A stretch of 64,000 nucleotides of DNA from Bacteroidales bacterium. Lineage in GTDB: Bacteria > Bacteroidota > Bacteroidia > Bacteroidales > Bacteroidaceae. The DNA lies in assembly GCA_004556745.1 (NCBI GenBank), contig SFFY01000011.1, positions 8,374 through 72,373 of the forward strand, written 5' to 3'. Below are positions 56,046 to 64,000 of this stretch, piece after piece; the stretch's first letter is position 1, and the number at the start of each line of letters is the position of its first letter. Under the pieces are notes generated by a model that did not search any database, had not been told where the DNA came from, and was given only the letters and a program-made list of their open reading frames with translations. A program made the translations under genes and the position numbers.

Positions 56046-57416
56046 TCAGAATAAGAAATTCCTAAAATCGTTGAATAGGGCAAATGCCATGAGCAGCAAC
56101 AGGAGCGCCATGCCGATAGTTTGCGCCCGTTCCATGAACTTGTCGCTGGGTTTGCGGCGCGTGATGACTTCAACCAGGAGGAAGAATACGTGGCCGCCGT
56201 CGAGCGCGGGAATGGGCAGGATATTCATAAATGCCAGCATCAGGGAGATAAACGCCGTGAGTTCCCAGAAGCGCTGCCAGTCCCACACGGCGGGGAACAT
56301 GCTGCCGATTGCGCCGAAACTGCCCACGCTCTTCGCGCCTTCTGCCGTAAAGATATATTTCAGGTCATCTACGTAACCCGTCAGCACCTTCCAGCCATGG
56401 ATAGTGCCGGCGGGGAAACTTTCGAAGAACCCGTAGGTGCGCGTCACGCTTTCGTAGCGCGTGGCAGTGGGGATGTTCCATGCGATGCCGAGCATATAGT
56501 CCTTGCCGAGCATCACGTTGAGGGTGTCGGTTGCGCCCGTTTCGGTACGGCGCACCACGAGTGTGGCTTGCCGCATCTTCAGGCTGTCGGCCGCGTTGCC
56601 CTGCGCCAGTACGTCGGCAATCGAGCCGCGCACGACGGCATACTCGTTCCAGGTGCGAAACGCCTTGCCATTGTAGCCTATCAACTCGTCGCCGGCGCGT
56701 ATGCCCGCCTTGTCTGCCACGCCGCCCACCGTAACGCTGTCGATGCGCGAGGGCATCAGCACTTCGGCAAAGCGCGGCTGGTCTTTCAGCATTTCTAAAA
56801 GACTAAGGTCGCCGGGCAGTGCAAAGGTCACCTCTTTGCCGTCGCGCAGCACGGTTACGCTGTGTGCTTCGCTGATGGCGCGAAACATGTCGCCGTCCAT
56901 ACGTTCCAACTCCACGGCATTTGTGCGCAGGGGAATGTCGCCGTCGCGGAAACCGACCGACTGTGCCATCTCGTTGTACTTCAGTCCGTCCGTCATGTTG
57001 CGCAGCGGCACGTAGGTGTCGCCCCAAGTGAAAAGTATCATGGCGTAAATCACCAGGGCCGTGATGAAATTCACAAGTACGCCGCCTATCATGATAAACA
57101 GGCGCTGCCACGCCGGCTTGGCGCGGAACTCCCACGGTTTTACAGGCTGCTTCATCTGTTCCGTGTCCATCGACTCGTCAATCATGCCCGAGATTTTCAC
57201 ATAGCCGCCGAGGGGCAGCCAGCCGAGGGCGTAGGTCGTGTCGCTCTTCTTGGGCTTGAACTTAAAGAGCGTGAACCAAGGGTCGAAGAAGAGGCAGAAT
57301 TTTTCTACCCTCACCTTGAAAATTTTGGCAAATAAGAAGTGCCCGCCTTCGTGCAATACGACGAGCAGCATGAAACAGAGGATAAGTTGCAGGGCGCGGA
57401 TAAAGAATATTTCCAT
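56046..57416 (-). CDS. rseP: Site-2 zinc metalloprotease RseP
   Basis: 456 residues. Zinc motif HEGGH (22-26) in the first membrane helix, one or two PDZ-like regions (PSRIDSVTVGGVADKAGIRAGDELIGYNG), and the second active-site motif NILPIPALDGGH. It cuts anti-sigma factors and signal-peptide remnants in the inner membrane. It directly follows dxr, the usual order in this phylum. Confidence 0.93.
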   Translation of the reverse strand: MEIFFIRALQLILCFMLLVVLHEGGHFLFAKIFKVRVEKFCLFFDPWFTLFKFKPKKSDTTYALGWLPLGGYVKISGMIDESMDTEQMKQPVKPWEFRAKPAWQRLFIMIGGVLVNFITALVIYAMILFTWGDTYVPLRNMTDGLKYNEMAQSVGFRDGDIPLRTNAVELERMDGDMFRAISEAHSVTVLRDGKEVTFALPGDLSLLEMLKDQPRFAEVLMPSRIDSVTVGGVADKAGIRAGDELIGYNGKAFRTWNEYAVVRGSIADVLAQGNAADSLKMRQATLVVRRTETGATDTLNVMLGKDYMLGIAWNIPTATRYESVTRTYGFFESFPAGTIHGWKVLTGYVDDLKYIFTAEGAKSVGSFGAIGSMFPAVWDWQRFWELTAFISLMLAFMNILPIPALDGGHVFFLLVEVITRRKPSDKFMERAQTIGMALLLLLMAFALFNDFRNFLF

Positions 57417-57433
57417 TTTATGTTACAAGATTT

Positions 57434-58421
57434 TTAGAAAAGGGTTTGGGCGATGCTGCGTGCTTCGGCATCGCAGGCAAAAAGGTCGTCGAGTGTTGGA
57501 TTTTCAGTGAAAGATGCTTTTGCGAGCGTTTCCTCGATGATGCGCGGCACGTCGGCGAAACCGATGCGCCCTTCGCGGAAGGCGAGGTTGGCAATCTCGT
57601 TGGCGGCATTGAGGACGCAGGGGGCGTTACCGCCGCGCGCGATACTTTCGTAGGCAAGGCGCAGGCAAGGAAAGCGGTCGGGATCGGCTGGCTCGAAGTG
57701 GAGTGCTCCGAGTTTGAAGAGGTCGAGCCGCTGCTCGCTCACGGCGATGCGCTGGGGGTAGGAGAGGGCGTAGGCAATGGGCAGACGCATGTCGGGCAAA
57801 CCGAGTTGCGCCTTCACAGCTCCGTCTTCAAATTCCACGGCAGAGTGTACGATGCTCTCAGGATGTACCACGACTTCGATCTGGTCCAGTTCCACACCAA
57901 AGAGCCATTTGGCTTCTGCGAATGGGGCTTGCCTCGCCGACAATACATTGCAGAATGGCGGAATGCTCGCTGTCCACGGGCAAAATGGCCACGCGGTTGT
58001 CCAAGGCGAGGCGGTTGATGATGGCACCCGCCACGACGAGCGTTTCCTTGTTGGCGAGGGCTATGGTCTTGCCCGCCTTGATGGCTTCCACCGTGGGGCG
58101 CAAGCCGGAAAAGCCCACCATGGCCGTAAGCACTACGTCGATGTCGGCAGAGGTGACCACCTGGCTTATGGCATCGGCACCGGCATACACTTTAATCGGC
58201 AAATCCGAAAGAGCTTCCTGTACAATATTATATTGTGTGTCGTCGGCAATCACCACCGTGTCGGGCTTGAAAGCGCGTGCCTGCTTGATGAGCAGTTCGG
58301 CGTTACGGCCGGCCGTGAGCGTGTGCGCCTCGAAAAGGTCGGGGTGGCGGCTGATTACGTCGAGCGTCTGGGTACCTATGGAGCCGGTGGAGCCTAAGAC
58401 GGCAATCTTTTTTGGGGACAT
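57434..58421 (-). pseudogene. dxr: 1-deoxy-D-xylulose-5-phosphate reductoisomerase, internal deletion and frameshift
   Basis: The N-terminal part (58421 to about 57920; MSPKKIAVLGSTGSIGTQTLDVI to LPVDSEHSAILQCIVGE) and the C-terminal part (EAKWLFGVELDQIEVVVHPESIVHS to the stop at 57434) lie in different frames. They meet near 57915-57925. About 55-65 codons are missing, the segment with the SGGPF loop, the HPNW/MG region and the DSATMMNKG substrate-binding stretch. DXR makes MEP for isoprenoids and is usually essential in this phylum. The ends are well preserved, so the lesion is recent or an assembly artefact. Start chosen at 58421, in the A/T start motif. Confidence 0.85.
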
Positions 58422-58481
58422 ATATATAATGTATAATATGATTCGGTTTGTAGGGCGAGAAGCAAAGAATGCAATTGTTGC

Positions 58482-58701
58482 GGTCTGAAAGACCAATTGT
58501 TGCTTACAGCCCGGGGCATCGCCCCGGGAGTTCGTGCAGCATTGATTTTAGTGTCTTGCTCTGAAAGAGCAACCTGCTTTATGAGGAGCAACGCTCCGTG
58601 TTACGATAAGGGTTACGCGCTTGCGCGCGTGGCATTTTTGCGTACACAAAAATGCCAAATGTGTTGTTTAATGCCTTGTCTTCCCGGGGCACTGCCCCGG
58701 G
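58482..58701. repeat. Cluster of short perfect hairpins
   Basis: Small inverted repeats in a row: GGTCTGAAAGACC (58482), CCCGGGGCATCGCCCCGGG (58510), TTGCTCTGAAAGAGCAA (58556), GGAGCAACGCTCC (58585), CATTTTTG...CAAAAATG (about 58632) and CCCGGGGCACTGCCCCGGG (58683). No gene is credible in the 346-bp gap between dxr and rimM. Confidence 0.75.
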
Positions 58702-58767
58702 CTATGGGCAACATTTGGGCTTACAGCCCGCCTCACGCATGGTGTCTTGAATAGCAGAAATATTTTG

Positions 58768-59304
58768 TTACTCATTCAGTTCCACCAACCCGTCGGGCAG
58801 GTGCAGGGTGAGCGTGCGTTTCTTCAAATTGAAATCTACGAGGAAATCGTCGTGATAGGGCAGGATCAGTTCGTCGCCGTCTTCTTTTTCGATGTAAAGC
58901 AATACGTTGGCCGACGACTCGTCCACGCCGGAGATTTCACCCAAAGCACCGGCGCGGTCATCGCGAACGCGAAAACCCGTGAGGGCTTTGTAGGAAGAGA
59001 GTTCAAAATCGTCTTCCTCCTCATCGGGCAGGGCTTCGAGCGGATAGTACACCTCGCGCCCCACGAGCCGCCGCGCCTTTTCTTCCGTGTCGATATCTTC
59101 AAAAGAAAAAATCGCGGTTTCCTTGTTCTTAAAACCGTATTCCTCCCAAAAGAAAGGCACGAGCAAGCCGTCCATATCCAAAAAAAGATAAGGCGAGTCG
59201 CCCCGGTCGAAGGCATCGTCGGTGAAGCGCAGCTCCACCTCGCCTTTAAGTCCGCGGATACGCGTGATGCGCCCGATGTGGAAAGTGTCGTTTCTGTCGA
59301 TCAT
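58768..59304 (-). CDS. rimM: 16S rRNA processing factor RimM
   Basis: 178 residues. The N-terminal barrel HIGRITRIRGLKGEVELRF and the PRC-like C-terminal part (LVGREVYYPLEALPDEEEDDFELSSYKALTGFRV) are typical. RimM assists maturation of the 30S head. The start overlaps the murA stop by 4 bp (ATGA), so it is translated with murA. Confidence 0.92.
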   Translation of the reverse strand: MIDRNDTFHIGRITRIRGLKGEVELRFTDDAFDRGDSPYLFLDMDGLLVPFFWEEYGFKNKETAIFSFEDIDTEEKARRLVGREVYYPLEALPDEEEDDFELSSYKALTGFRVRDDRAGALGEISGVDESSANVLLYIEKEDGDELILPYHDDFLVDFNLKKRTLTLHLPDGLVELNE

Positions 59305-60611
59305 GCCTCGCAGCGTTTGATGTTTGCGCCGAGGCTGGCAAGGCGTTGCTCGATATTTTCATAGCCTCGGTCAATCTGTTCGATGTTGTCGATGCGGCTC
59401 ACGCCGTCTGCGCTCATGGCGGCGATGAGCAGGGCGATGCCGGCGCGTATGTCGGGCGAAACCATACGCTTCGCCCTGAGCCGCAGGGCGTTGTCGTGGC
59501 CGATGACCACGGCGCGGTGCGGATCGCAGAGTATGATTTGCGCCCCCATTTCGATGAGTTTGTCTACGAAGAACAGGCGGCTCTCAAACATCTTCTGGTG
59601 GAACAGCACAGAGCCTTTCGCCTGCGTGGCCACCACGATAAGCACGCTCAGCAAGTCGGGCGTGAGGCCCGGCCAAGGCGCGTCGGCGAGATTCATAAAC
59701 GAACCGTCGATAAACGATTCTATCTCGTAGTGCTCCTGGCGGGGGATAAAGATGTCCTCTCCCTTTTGCTCCATCTGCACGCCGAGGCGGCGGAACGATT
59801 CGGGAATCAGCCCGAGGTCGGCGGCTGCCGCGCCGCGAATGGTAAGCCCGTCGCCCACCATGGCTGCCATGCCCATGAACGACCCGATTTCAATCATGTC
59901 GGGCATAATCGTGTGGGTCGCGCCGTGCAGGCAGCCCGTGCCGGTAATGGTGAGCAGGTTGGAGGCGATACCGCTGATGTTTGCGCCCATAGCGTTGAGC
60001 AGGCGGCAAAGTTGCTGGATATAGGGTTCGCAGGCGGCATTGTAAATCGTGGTCGTGCCCTCGGCCATAACGGCTGCCATAATGATGTTGGCGGTGCCCG
60101 TCACGGAGGCCTCGTCGAGCAGCATATAAGTGCCTTTCAGCTTGTCGGCGGTAATGGAGTAGCGTCCTGCGGTCTCATCGTAAGAGAATTGCGCCCCGAG
60201 TTTATGCAGTCCGAAGAAATGCGTGTCGAGTCGCCGGCGGCCAATCTTGTCGCCGCCTGGCTGCGAAAGCAGGGCGCGGCCGAAGCGTGCCGTGAGCGGA
60301 CCGAGCAGCAAGATGCTGCCGCGCAGGCGGGAGCAGCGTTGCAGAAACTCCGGGCTGGACAGGTATTCGAGGTTGACGTCAGCGGCGCGGAATGTATAGT
60401 CGCCCGCTCCGTTCTGCGTCACCTCTACATCGATGTCGCGCAACAGCTGAATCAGGTTGTTTACGTCGAGAATGTTCGGAATGTTCTTGATGCGGACCGG
60501 TTCGGAAGTGAGCAGCGTAGCGCAGATTACCTGCAACGCCTCGTTTTTCGCGCCTTGCGGCGTGATGCTTCCCGTCAGCCGGTGTCCGCCCTCTATGATG
60601 AATGATGCCAT
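59301..60611 (-). CDS. murA: UDP-N-acetylglucosamine 1-carboxyvinyltransferase
   Basis: 436 residues from the ATG at 60611. KNEALQVICATLLT and LLLGPLTARFGRALLSQPGG are MurA motifs. In the PEP-binding loop the usual Cys is replaced by Asp121 (PGGDKIGRRRLDTH). A Cys-to-Asp change here is known to make MurA insensitive to fosfomycin. It adds enolpyruvate to UDP-GlcNAc, the first step of wall synthesis. Upstream frame extension was rejected because it overlaps the DUF4290 gene. Confidence 0.95.
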   Translation of the reverse strand: MASFIIEGGHRLTGSITPQGAKNEALQVICATLLTSEPVRIKNIPNILDVNNLIQLLRDIDVEVTQNGAGDYTFRAADVNLEYLSSPEFLQRCSRLRGSILLLGPLTARFGRALLSQPGGDKIGRRRLDTHFFGLHKLGAQFSYDETAGRYSITADKLKGTYMLLDEASVTGTANIIMAAVMAEGTTTIYNAACEPYIQQLCRLLNAMGANISGIASNLLTITGTGCLHGATHTIMPDMIEIGSFMGMAAMVGDGLTIRGAAAADLGLIPESFRRLGVQMEQKGEDIFIPRQEHYEIESFIDGSFMNLADAPWPGLTPDLLSVLIVVATQAKGSVLFHQKMFESRLFFVDKLIEMGAQIILCDPHRAVVIGHDNALRLRAKRMVSPDIRAGIALLIAAMSADGVSRIDNIEQIDRGYENIEQRLASLGANIKRCEA

Positions 60612-60621
60612 TGCCTGGTTG

Positions 60622-61209
60622 TTAATGATTATTACCCTTCTTTCCCTTCTTGTTCCGTTGCTCGCGGATTTCCATAAGACGCATGCCGGGACGCGAAAAG
60701 TCCGGTGCCAATGCTCCCTCGGTGTAGGCGGCGATGTCGCGCGCCACCTTTGCGTCTTCCACGCCGTCGCCCTTCCATTCGGCAAGGCTGCGCTTCATGC
60801 GCGTGCCCACCTGCCGCACCAATTGGCGTCGCTGTGCCGTGTCGGGCATTTCGGGGAGCGACTTCACGGCCTCCTCGATGAGGTGTCCGTAATGCCGCCA
60901 CTTAATTTCGTGGCCTGGGTAGGTGAGATGCGGTTTCTCTTTCTCCTCATTATAGTGCGTAATGGGGAAAGGGTAGTCAATGTCGAGCTGATAGTTTGCC
61001 ATGAACGCCAGATGGTCCCAAAGTTTACGGCGAAAGTCGGGCACGTTTTTCATGCCCGGGTTCACGCCCGCCATCACCGTGATAATGGCTTTCGCATAGG
61101 TTTGCCGCTCGTTTTTGTCGGCGATAGTCAGCGCGTGGTGCACCATGTCCTGCACCAGCCGCCCGTATTCGGGCATTGCGAGGCGTTCGCGCGTGGAATT
61201 GTAGTCCAT
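60622..61209 (-). CDS. DUF4290 family protein
   Basis: 195 residues. MDYNSTRERLAMPEYGRLVQDMVHHAL and MKNVPDFRRKLWDHLAFM are the start of DUF4290, a Bacteroidetes cytosolic family of unknown role. The C-terminal tail is Lys-rich (REQRNKKGKKGNNH). It precedes murA by 10 bp and is commonly placed with it, so a link to wall growth is possible but unproven. Confidence 0.9.
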   Translation of the reverse strand: MDYNSTRERLAMPEYGRLVQDMVHHALTIADKNERQTYAKAIITVMAGVNPGMKNVPDFRRKLWDHLAFMANYQLDIDYPFPITHYNEEKEKPHLTYPGHEIKWRHYGHLIEEAVKSLPEMPDTAQRRQLVRQVGTRMKRSLAEWKGDGVEDAKVARDIAAYTEGALAPDFSRPGMRLMEIREQRNKKGKKGNNH

Positions 61210-61239
61210 ATATATAAAATTGTATATGGGGTAGGAAAA

Positions 61240-61932
61240 TTAGAAAAGGCTTTTGGGCTTCGTAGCCACAAATTCCTTTAAGTAGAAAGGTTCGAAATAG
61301 GCCACGTCCTCTGTCTTGCCCTGCGCAAGCCGGCGTTCGGCGAGCGGCATCATGTTTTTTGCCAAAGGATGTATGCCTTCGATAAAATGGGCATTGGGGT
61401 GCGTGAGGACCGCCTTGCATTTCTCCGCGCCGTTGCCGAAGAAATACACGGGGCGTTCGTCAAGAAATTCCTTGTAACTCTCTTCCGTCACGATGTCTGC
61501 CCCCGTGGGACGCAGTTCTGTGAGGGCGCGGTCGTAGACGGCGGCATAAACCTCCATGCGACGCGCGTCGATCATCGGGCAGAGCAGCGCGTCGTCGGGC
61601 AGTTCGTCGTGGTAGAGCAGCACAGGCACGGCCAGCGTTTGCAGCGTAGGTACTGAGAGCAGTTTTGCGCCGCGTCCCATGCACACACCCTTGGCAGTGC
61701 TTACGCCGATACGCAGCCCGGTGTAAGAACCCGGGCCGCAACTCACGGCAACAGCATCGAGGGGAATGGCATGGCTTTCGGCAAACGACAGCGCTTCGTC
61801 GACAAACGGCGCAAGCACTTGCGCGTGCGAAGGCCCTTCGAAATCGGTTTTATCAAAAAGGCACATTCCGTCCTGCGAAACGGCGACGGAACACACCTGC
61901 GTAGAGGTTTCAATATGCAGAATGCACGACAT
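61240..61932 (-). CDS. tsaB: tRNA threonylcarbamoyladenosine protein TsaB
   Basis: 230 residues. ILHIETSTQVCSVAVSQDG, AVSCGPGSYTGLRIGVSTAKG and ALLCPMIDARRMEVY are TsaB hallmarks. TsaB pairs with TsaD (not in the window) to move threonylcarbamoyl from the TsaC product onto A37. It is 30 bp upstream of the DUF4290 gene, so tsaB-DUF4290-murA-rimM is a likely operon. Confidence 0.93.
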   Translation of the reverse strand: MSCILHIETSTQVCSVAVSQDGMCLFDKTDFEGPSHAQVLAPFVDEALSFAESHAIPLDAVAVSCGPGSYTGLRIGVSTAKGVCMGRGAKLLSVPTLQTLAVPVLLYHDELPDDALLCPMIDARRMEVYAAVYDRALTELRPTGADIVTEESYKEFLDERPVYFFGNGAEKCKAVLTHPNAHFIEGIHPLAKNMMPLAERRLAQGKTEDVAYFEPFYLKEFVATKPKSLF

Positions 61933-61971
61933 CGTAACTATATAGTATGATAATTATTCTGCAAACTTACG

Positions 61972-61979
61972 CAAAAATA
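61972..61979 (-). promoter_or_regulatory. Probable -7 box for the tsaB operon
   Basis: TAAGTTTG on the minus strand, 40 bp before the tsaB start. Confidence 0.4.
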
Positions 61980-62113
61980 CCCTAACAACCGAATTTTTGC
62001 CACACAAAGGCGCATTTGCATATAAGAAACGCGCATTGTTGGAATTATTCAAAGGATTTTCGCTTTTTTCCAAAAATACCGCTCGCTTTATTTGAAGTTC
62101 GGGAGGGTAAGAT

Positions 62114-62158
62114 AATAGCGGCGACCTGCATAATCTGCAAGCCGCCGCTATTTATTTT
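62114..62158. terminator. Hairpin after the peroxidase gene
   Basis: AATAGCGGCG (62114-62123) pairs with CGCCGCTATT (62143-62152). The T-rich side faces plus, so termination of the minus transcript is only plausible. Confidence 0.45.
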
Positions 62159-62172
62159 GTCGGTGCGCTATA

Positions 62173-63570
62173 TTACTGCTGCTTGTTCGTATTGGTCAGC
62201 GTTGCGCCTTTGTATTCGCCGGTGAGGGCTTCGAGGAAGCTCTTTACCTTTGCGATTTCTTCGGGCTTCATCGTGCGGCCCACCTGATATTGCGCCATCA
62301 TCTCAATCGCCTTGTCGAGCGTAGGCACGCTACCGTCGTGGTAGTATGGCCAGGTGAGGGCTACGTTGCGGAGCGTAGGCGTTTTGAAGCGGTAGCGGTC
62401 GCGCTCGTCCTTGGTCTGTGCCCAGCGGCCGTTGTCGGCATCCGTCAGGCCGGACTTGGCGTTGATTTCGCGGTCTTTGAAGTAGTCGGCGCGCTTGCCC
62501 ATGAGTTCGTACGACAGGCCGCCCATGTTCACGCCGGCGTGGCAGGTGGCGCAGTTGTATTCCTTGAAGAGGGCATAACCTTCCACTTGCTCGGGAGTCA
62601 TGGCTTCCTTTTCACCTTTCAGGTAACGGTCGAAGGGAGAATTGGGCGTGATGAGCGTCTTCTCGTATTCGGCGATAGCGTCCGTAATGGTGGCTTCGCT
62701 AAGTCCCTCGGGATAGACGGCTGTAAACATCTTCACGAAGTCGGCGTCCTTGGCCAGTTTGCCGGCAATCTCATCAAATGATGCCGAACCCATTTCTACG
62801 GGATTCAAGGGAGGACCTCCGGCTTGTGCGGCGAGGGTTGCGGCGCGGCCGTCCCAGAACTGCACGAAGTTGAAGCAGGCGTTGAACGACGTGGGCGCAT
62901 TCACGCCGCCCTTCTGTCCGTCGATGCCTTCGGAGTACTGCTTGTTGTCAACGCCGGCCGTGGTTACGGCGTGGCAGGTGGCGCACGAAATGGTGCCGTC
63001 GCCCGAGAGGCGCGTGTCGTGATAGAGCAGTTCGCCAAGTGCCACCTTGCGGGCGTCTACGGCAACGCTGTCGGGAATGGGGCGAACGGGTTCGTTCTTA
63101 AATTCCTCGGCGGCCAGTTCGTTGGGGTAGAACTTGGCGCGGTGTTCCTTCACCCAAGCGAGGGCGCGCTCCGTCTTCGTGGAGGTGAGCGACGAGCCCC
63201 AGTGGGCGATGTAGTACTGGAAGAGGGGCATCGTGCCGTCGGCGATGGCTTTCTCCACCTTTGCGAGGTCCACTTCGTTCACGGCCGTGCCGTTGGCAAT
63301 GGCCTGCATCATCGGAGCGATGTCGAAAGCCTTGTAGCCTTCTTCCACGTCCTTCTTGATAAGGATTTTGGCGATGGGGTAATCGGCATAGAACGGCAGG
63401 TCAGGGTTAGCCGTGTGACAGAACACGCAGCCGCCGTCGTTCATGATTTGCGTCATTTGCTCATCGAGCGGCAACGCTTCGTCGGGGGCTTGGTTCACGG
63501 CGCGGTAAGTCACGGCCAGTCCCACCAACACTACTGCGCCGCCAATTAGGATTTTGCTTGACTTTTTCAT
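62173..63570 (-). CDS. Three-haem cytochrome c peroxidase (CCP/MauG family)
   Basis: 465 residues. An uncleaved-looking N-terminal membrane anchor (ILIGGAVVLVGLAVTY) is followed by three c-type haem sites: CVFCH (48-52), CATCH (196-200) and CATCH (340-344). The last two belong to the usual di-haem peroxidase body; the first lies in an extra N-terminal haem domain of about 150 residues, as in YhjA-like enzymes. It would reduce periplasmic hydrogen peroxide with quinol or cytochrome electrons. No haem-lyase gene is near. Confidence 0.93.
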   Translation of the reverse strand: MKKSSKILIGGAVVLVGLAVTYRAVNQAPDEALPLDEQMTQIMNDGGCVFCHTANPDLPFYADYPIAKILIKKDVEEGYKAFDIAPMMQAIANGTAVNEVDLAKVEKAIADGTMPLFQYYIAHWGSSLTSTKTERALAWVKEHRAKFYPNELAAEEFKNEPVRPIPDSVAVDARKVALGELLYHDTRLSGDGTISCATCHAVTTAGVDNKQYSEGIDGQKGGVNAPTSFNACFNFVQFWDGRAATLAAQAGGPPLNPVEMGSASFDEIAGKLAKDADFVKMFTAVYPEGLSEATITDAIAEYEKTLITPNSPFDRYLKGEKEAMTPEQVEGYALFKEYNCATCHAGVNMGGLSYELMGKRADYFKDREINAKSGLTDADNGRWAQTKDERDRYRFKTPTLRNVALTWPYYHDGSVPTLDKAIEMMAQYQVGRTMKPEEIAKVKSFLEALTGEYKGATLTNTNKQQ

Positions 63571-63689
63571 AAGCGGTAGTTGTTAATGAAGGGTTATTGA
63601 TAGATTGTTTGAAATACGTTGTAGGAAGTACATTTCTATTGAATTTTATGAATATGCTTTGGCTGAATGTGACAAAAACAGTCAAAACA

Positions 63690-63815
63690 GCTTGCCCTGT
63701 GTGGGCTTCGCTCGCCTTATCCGATTAAGCCCCAGCCTGAAAGTCTTCCGACTTTCGTCTGTTGCTTAATCCGCTAAGGCTGCGGTCGGTTTCCGCCCGC
63801 CCACACAGGACAAGC
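63690..63815. repeat. Dispersed element related to 42606, inverted copy
   Basis: Ends GCTTGCCCTGTGTGGGC (63690-63706) and GCCCACACAGGACAAGC (63799-63815) form a stem. Its minus strand carries GCGGGCGGAAACCGACCGCAG, the core shared with 42606 and 63902. Confidence 0.7.
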
Positions 63816-63901
63816 AAAAAACAGAAAAAAGTAAAGCATTTCCTTCTTTACTATTTATAATAAAAAGTAATTGTCCTCTTTTTTCTGTTTTTTGCTTGCC
63901 T

Positions 63902-64000
63902 CGTTTGAAGCGGGCGGGAACCGACCGCAGCCGCAGGGATTAAGGGCGAGTGAAAGCCGAGAGGCTTTCTAACTCGGCGTTAAGCCCGGCGGCGTGCCCT
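63902..64000. repeat. Dispersed element related to 42606, cut by window end
   Basis: Starts CGTTTGAAGCGGGCGGGAA like the copy at 42606 and runs through GGCGTTAAG to the window edge. Between this and the 63690 copy, CAAGCAAAAAACAGAAAAAAG (63810-63830) is mirrored at about 63878-63898, so the two elements are arranged head to head. Confidence 0.75.

Noticed and set aside
59346..60605. 419-codon plus-strand frame
   Set aside because: It is the mirror of murA, which has clear family motifs; the antisense protein is His/Ala/Arg-rich with no domain.

Overview
The window is chromosomal DNA from a member of the Bacteroidales, possibly close to Prevotellaceae or Muribaculaceae; the sequence does not settle the genus. 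The grounds are Bacteroidetes-type promoters (TAnnTTTG boxes, one with a TTTG box 20 nt upstream), families typical of the phylum (golvesin/amidase/FnIII protein, Bacteroidetes LptE, DUF4290, DUF5715, DUF4922 fusion, short alpha-glucan phosphorylase with a GT3 glycogen synthase), a MurA with Asp at the fosfomycin-target Cys, and several families of intergenic repeats. I saw no rRNA, tRNA, CRISPR array, insertion sequence or prophage.

Layout. 1-8.5 kb: envelope genes, mostly on the minus strand (cut golvesin/amidase protein, GH20 hexosaminidase, secG, TPR-like protein, lptE, sigma-54 activator). 8.5-9.7 kb: gene-free and rich in repeats. 9.7-19.9 kb: nadE, a BatD-like fragment, nitroreductase, DUF2520 protein, kdsC, maf, tsaC, a lipoprotein, a C69 dipeptidase, nadC and a short DnaJ-like protein. 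20.0-25.7 kb: a CusBA/CzcBA-type metal efflux pair and an unknown membrane protein. 25.9-33.3 kb: HAD phosphatase, panB, glycogen phosphorylase and synthase, ruvC. 33.5-44.1 kb: a plus-strand run of DUF1573, manC, mutY, rlmD, a 1292-residue GT2/DUF4922/SpoIID fusion and an AmpG-like permease. 44.8-51.8 kb: an unusual RiPP-type cluster. 51.9-63.6 kb: sugar transferase, phoH, DUF5715, a RecD-like helicase, rseP, a broken dxr, rimM, murA, DUF4290, tsaB and a three-haem cytochrome c peroxidase.

The most interesting system is the nine-gene cluster at 44.8-51.8 kb. In order it encodes a stand-alone McjB-like (lasso B2 type) leader protease, a radical SAM protein, a PqqD-like recognition protein, a 39-residue precursor, an HPr-kinase-like P-loop kinase, three more radical SAM proteins and a nucleotidyltransferase. 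The precursor is below usual ORF-size cut-offs. Its leader starts with a lasso-like YEKP (YxxP) motif, and its core is three exact 5-residue steps, LYYTT-LYYTS-LYYWH. No lasso cyclase (asparagine-synthetase-like B3) is present, so the parts of a lasso pathway that recognise and cut the leader appear joined to radical SAM chemistry on a Tyr-rich repeat core.

The second theme is repetitive non-coding DNA. Three intergenic arrays (9.25, 24.4 and 44.1 kb) keep a 21-bp register over 9-13 units and share short palindromic words. A nested palindromic element of about 218 bp occurs in several copies, and its arms carry compensated changes. Arrays with an 8-bp period, a patch rich in GACAAC/GTTGTC and a third dispersed element near 42.6 and 63.7-64.0 kb are also present. 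Finally, dxr carries an internal deletion plus frameshift that removes its substrate-binding segment; this is either a real lesion or an assembly artefact.
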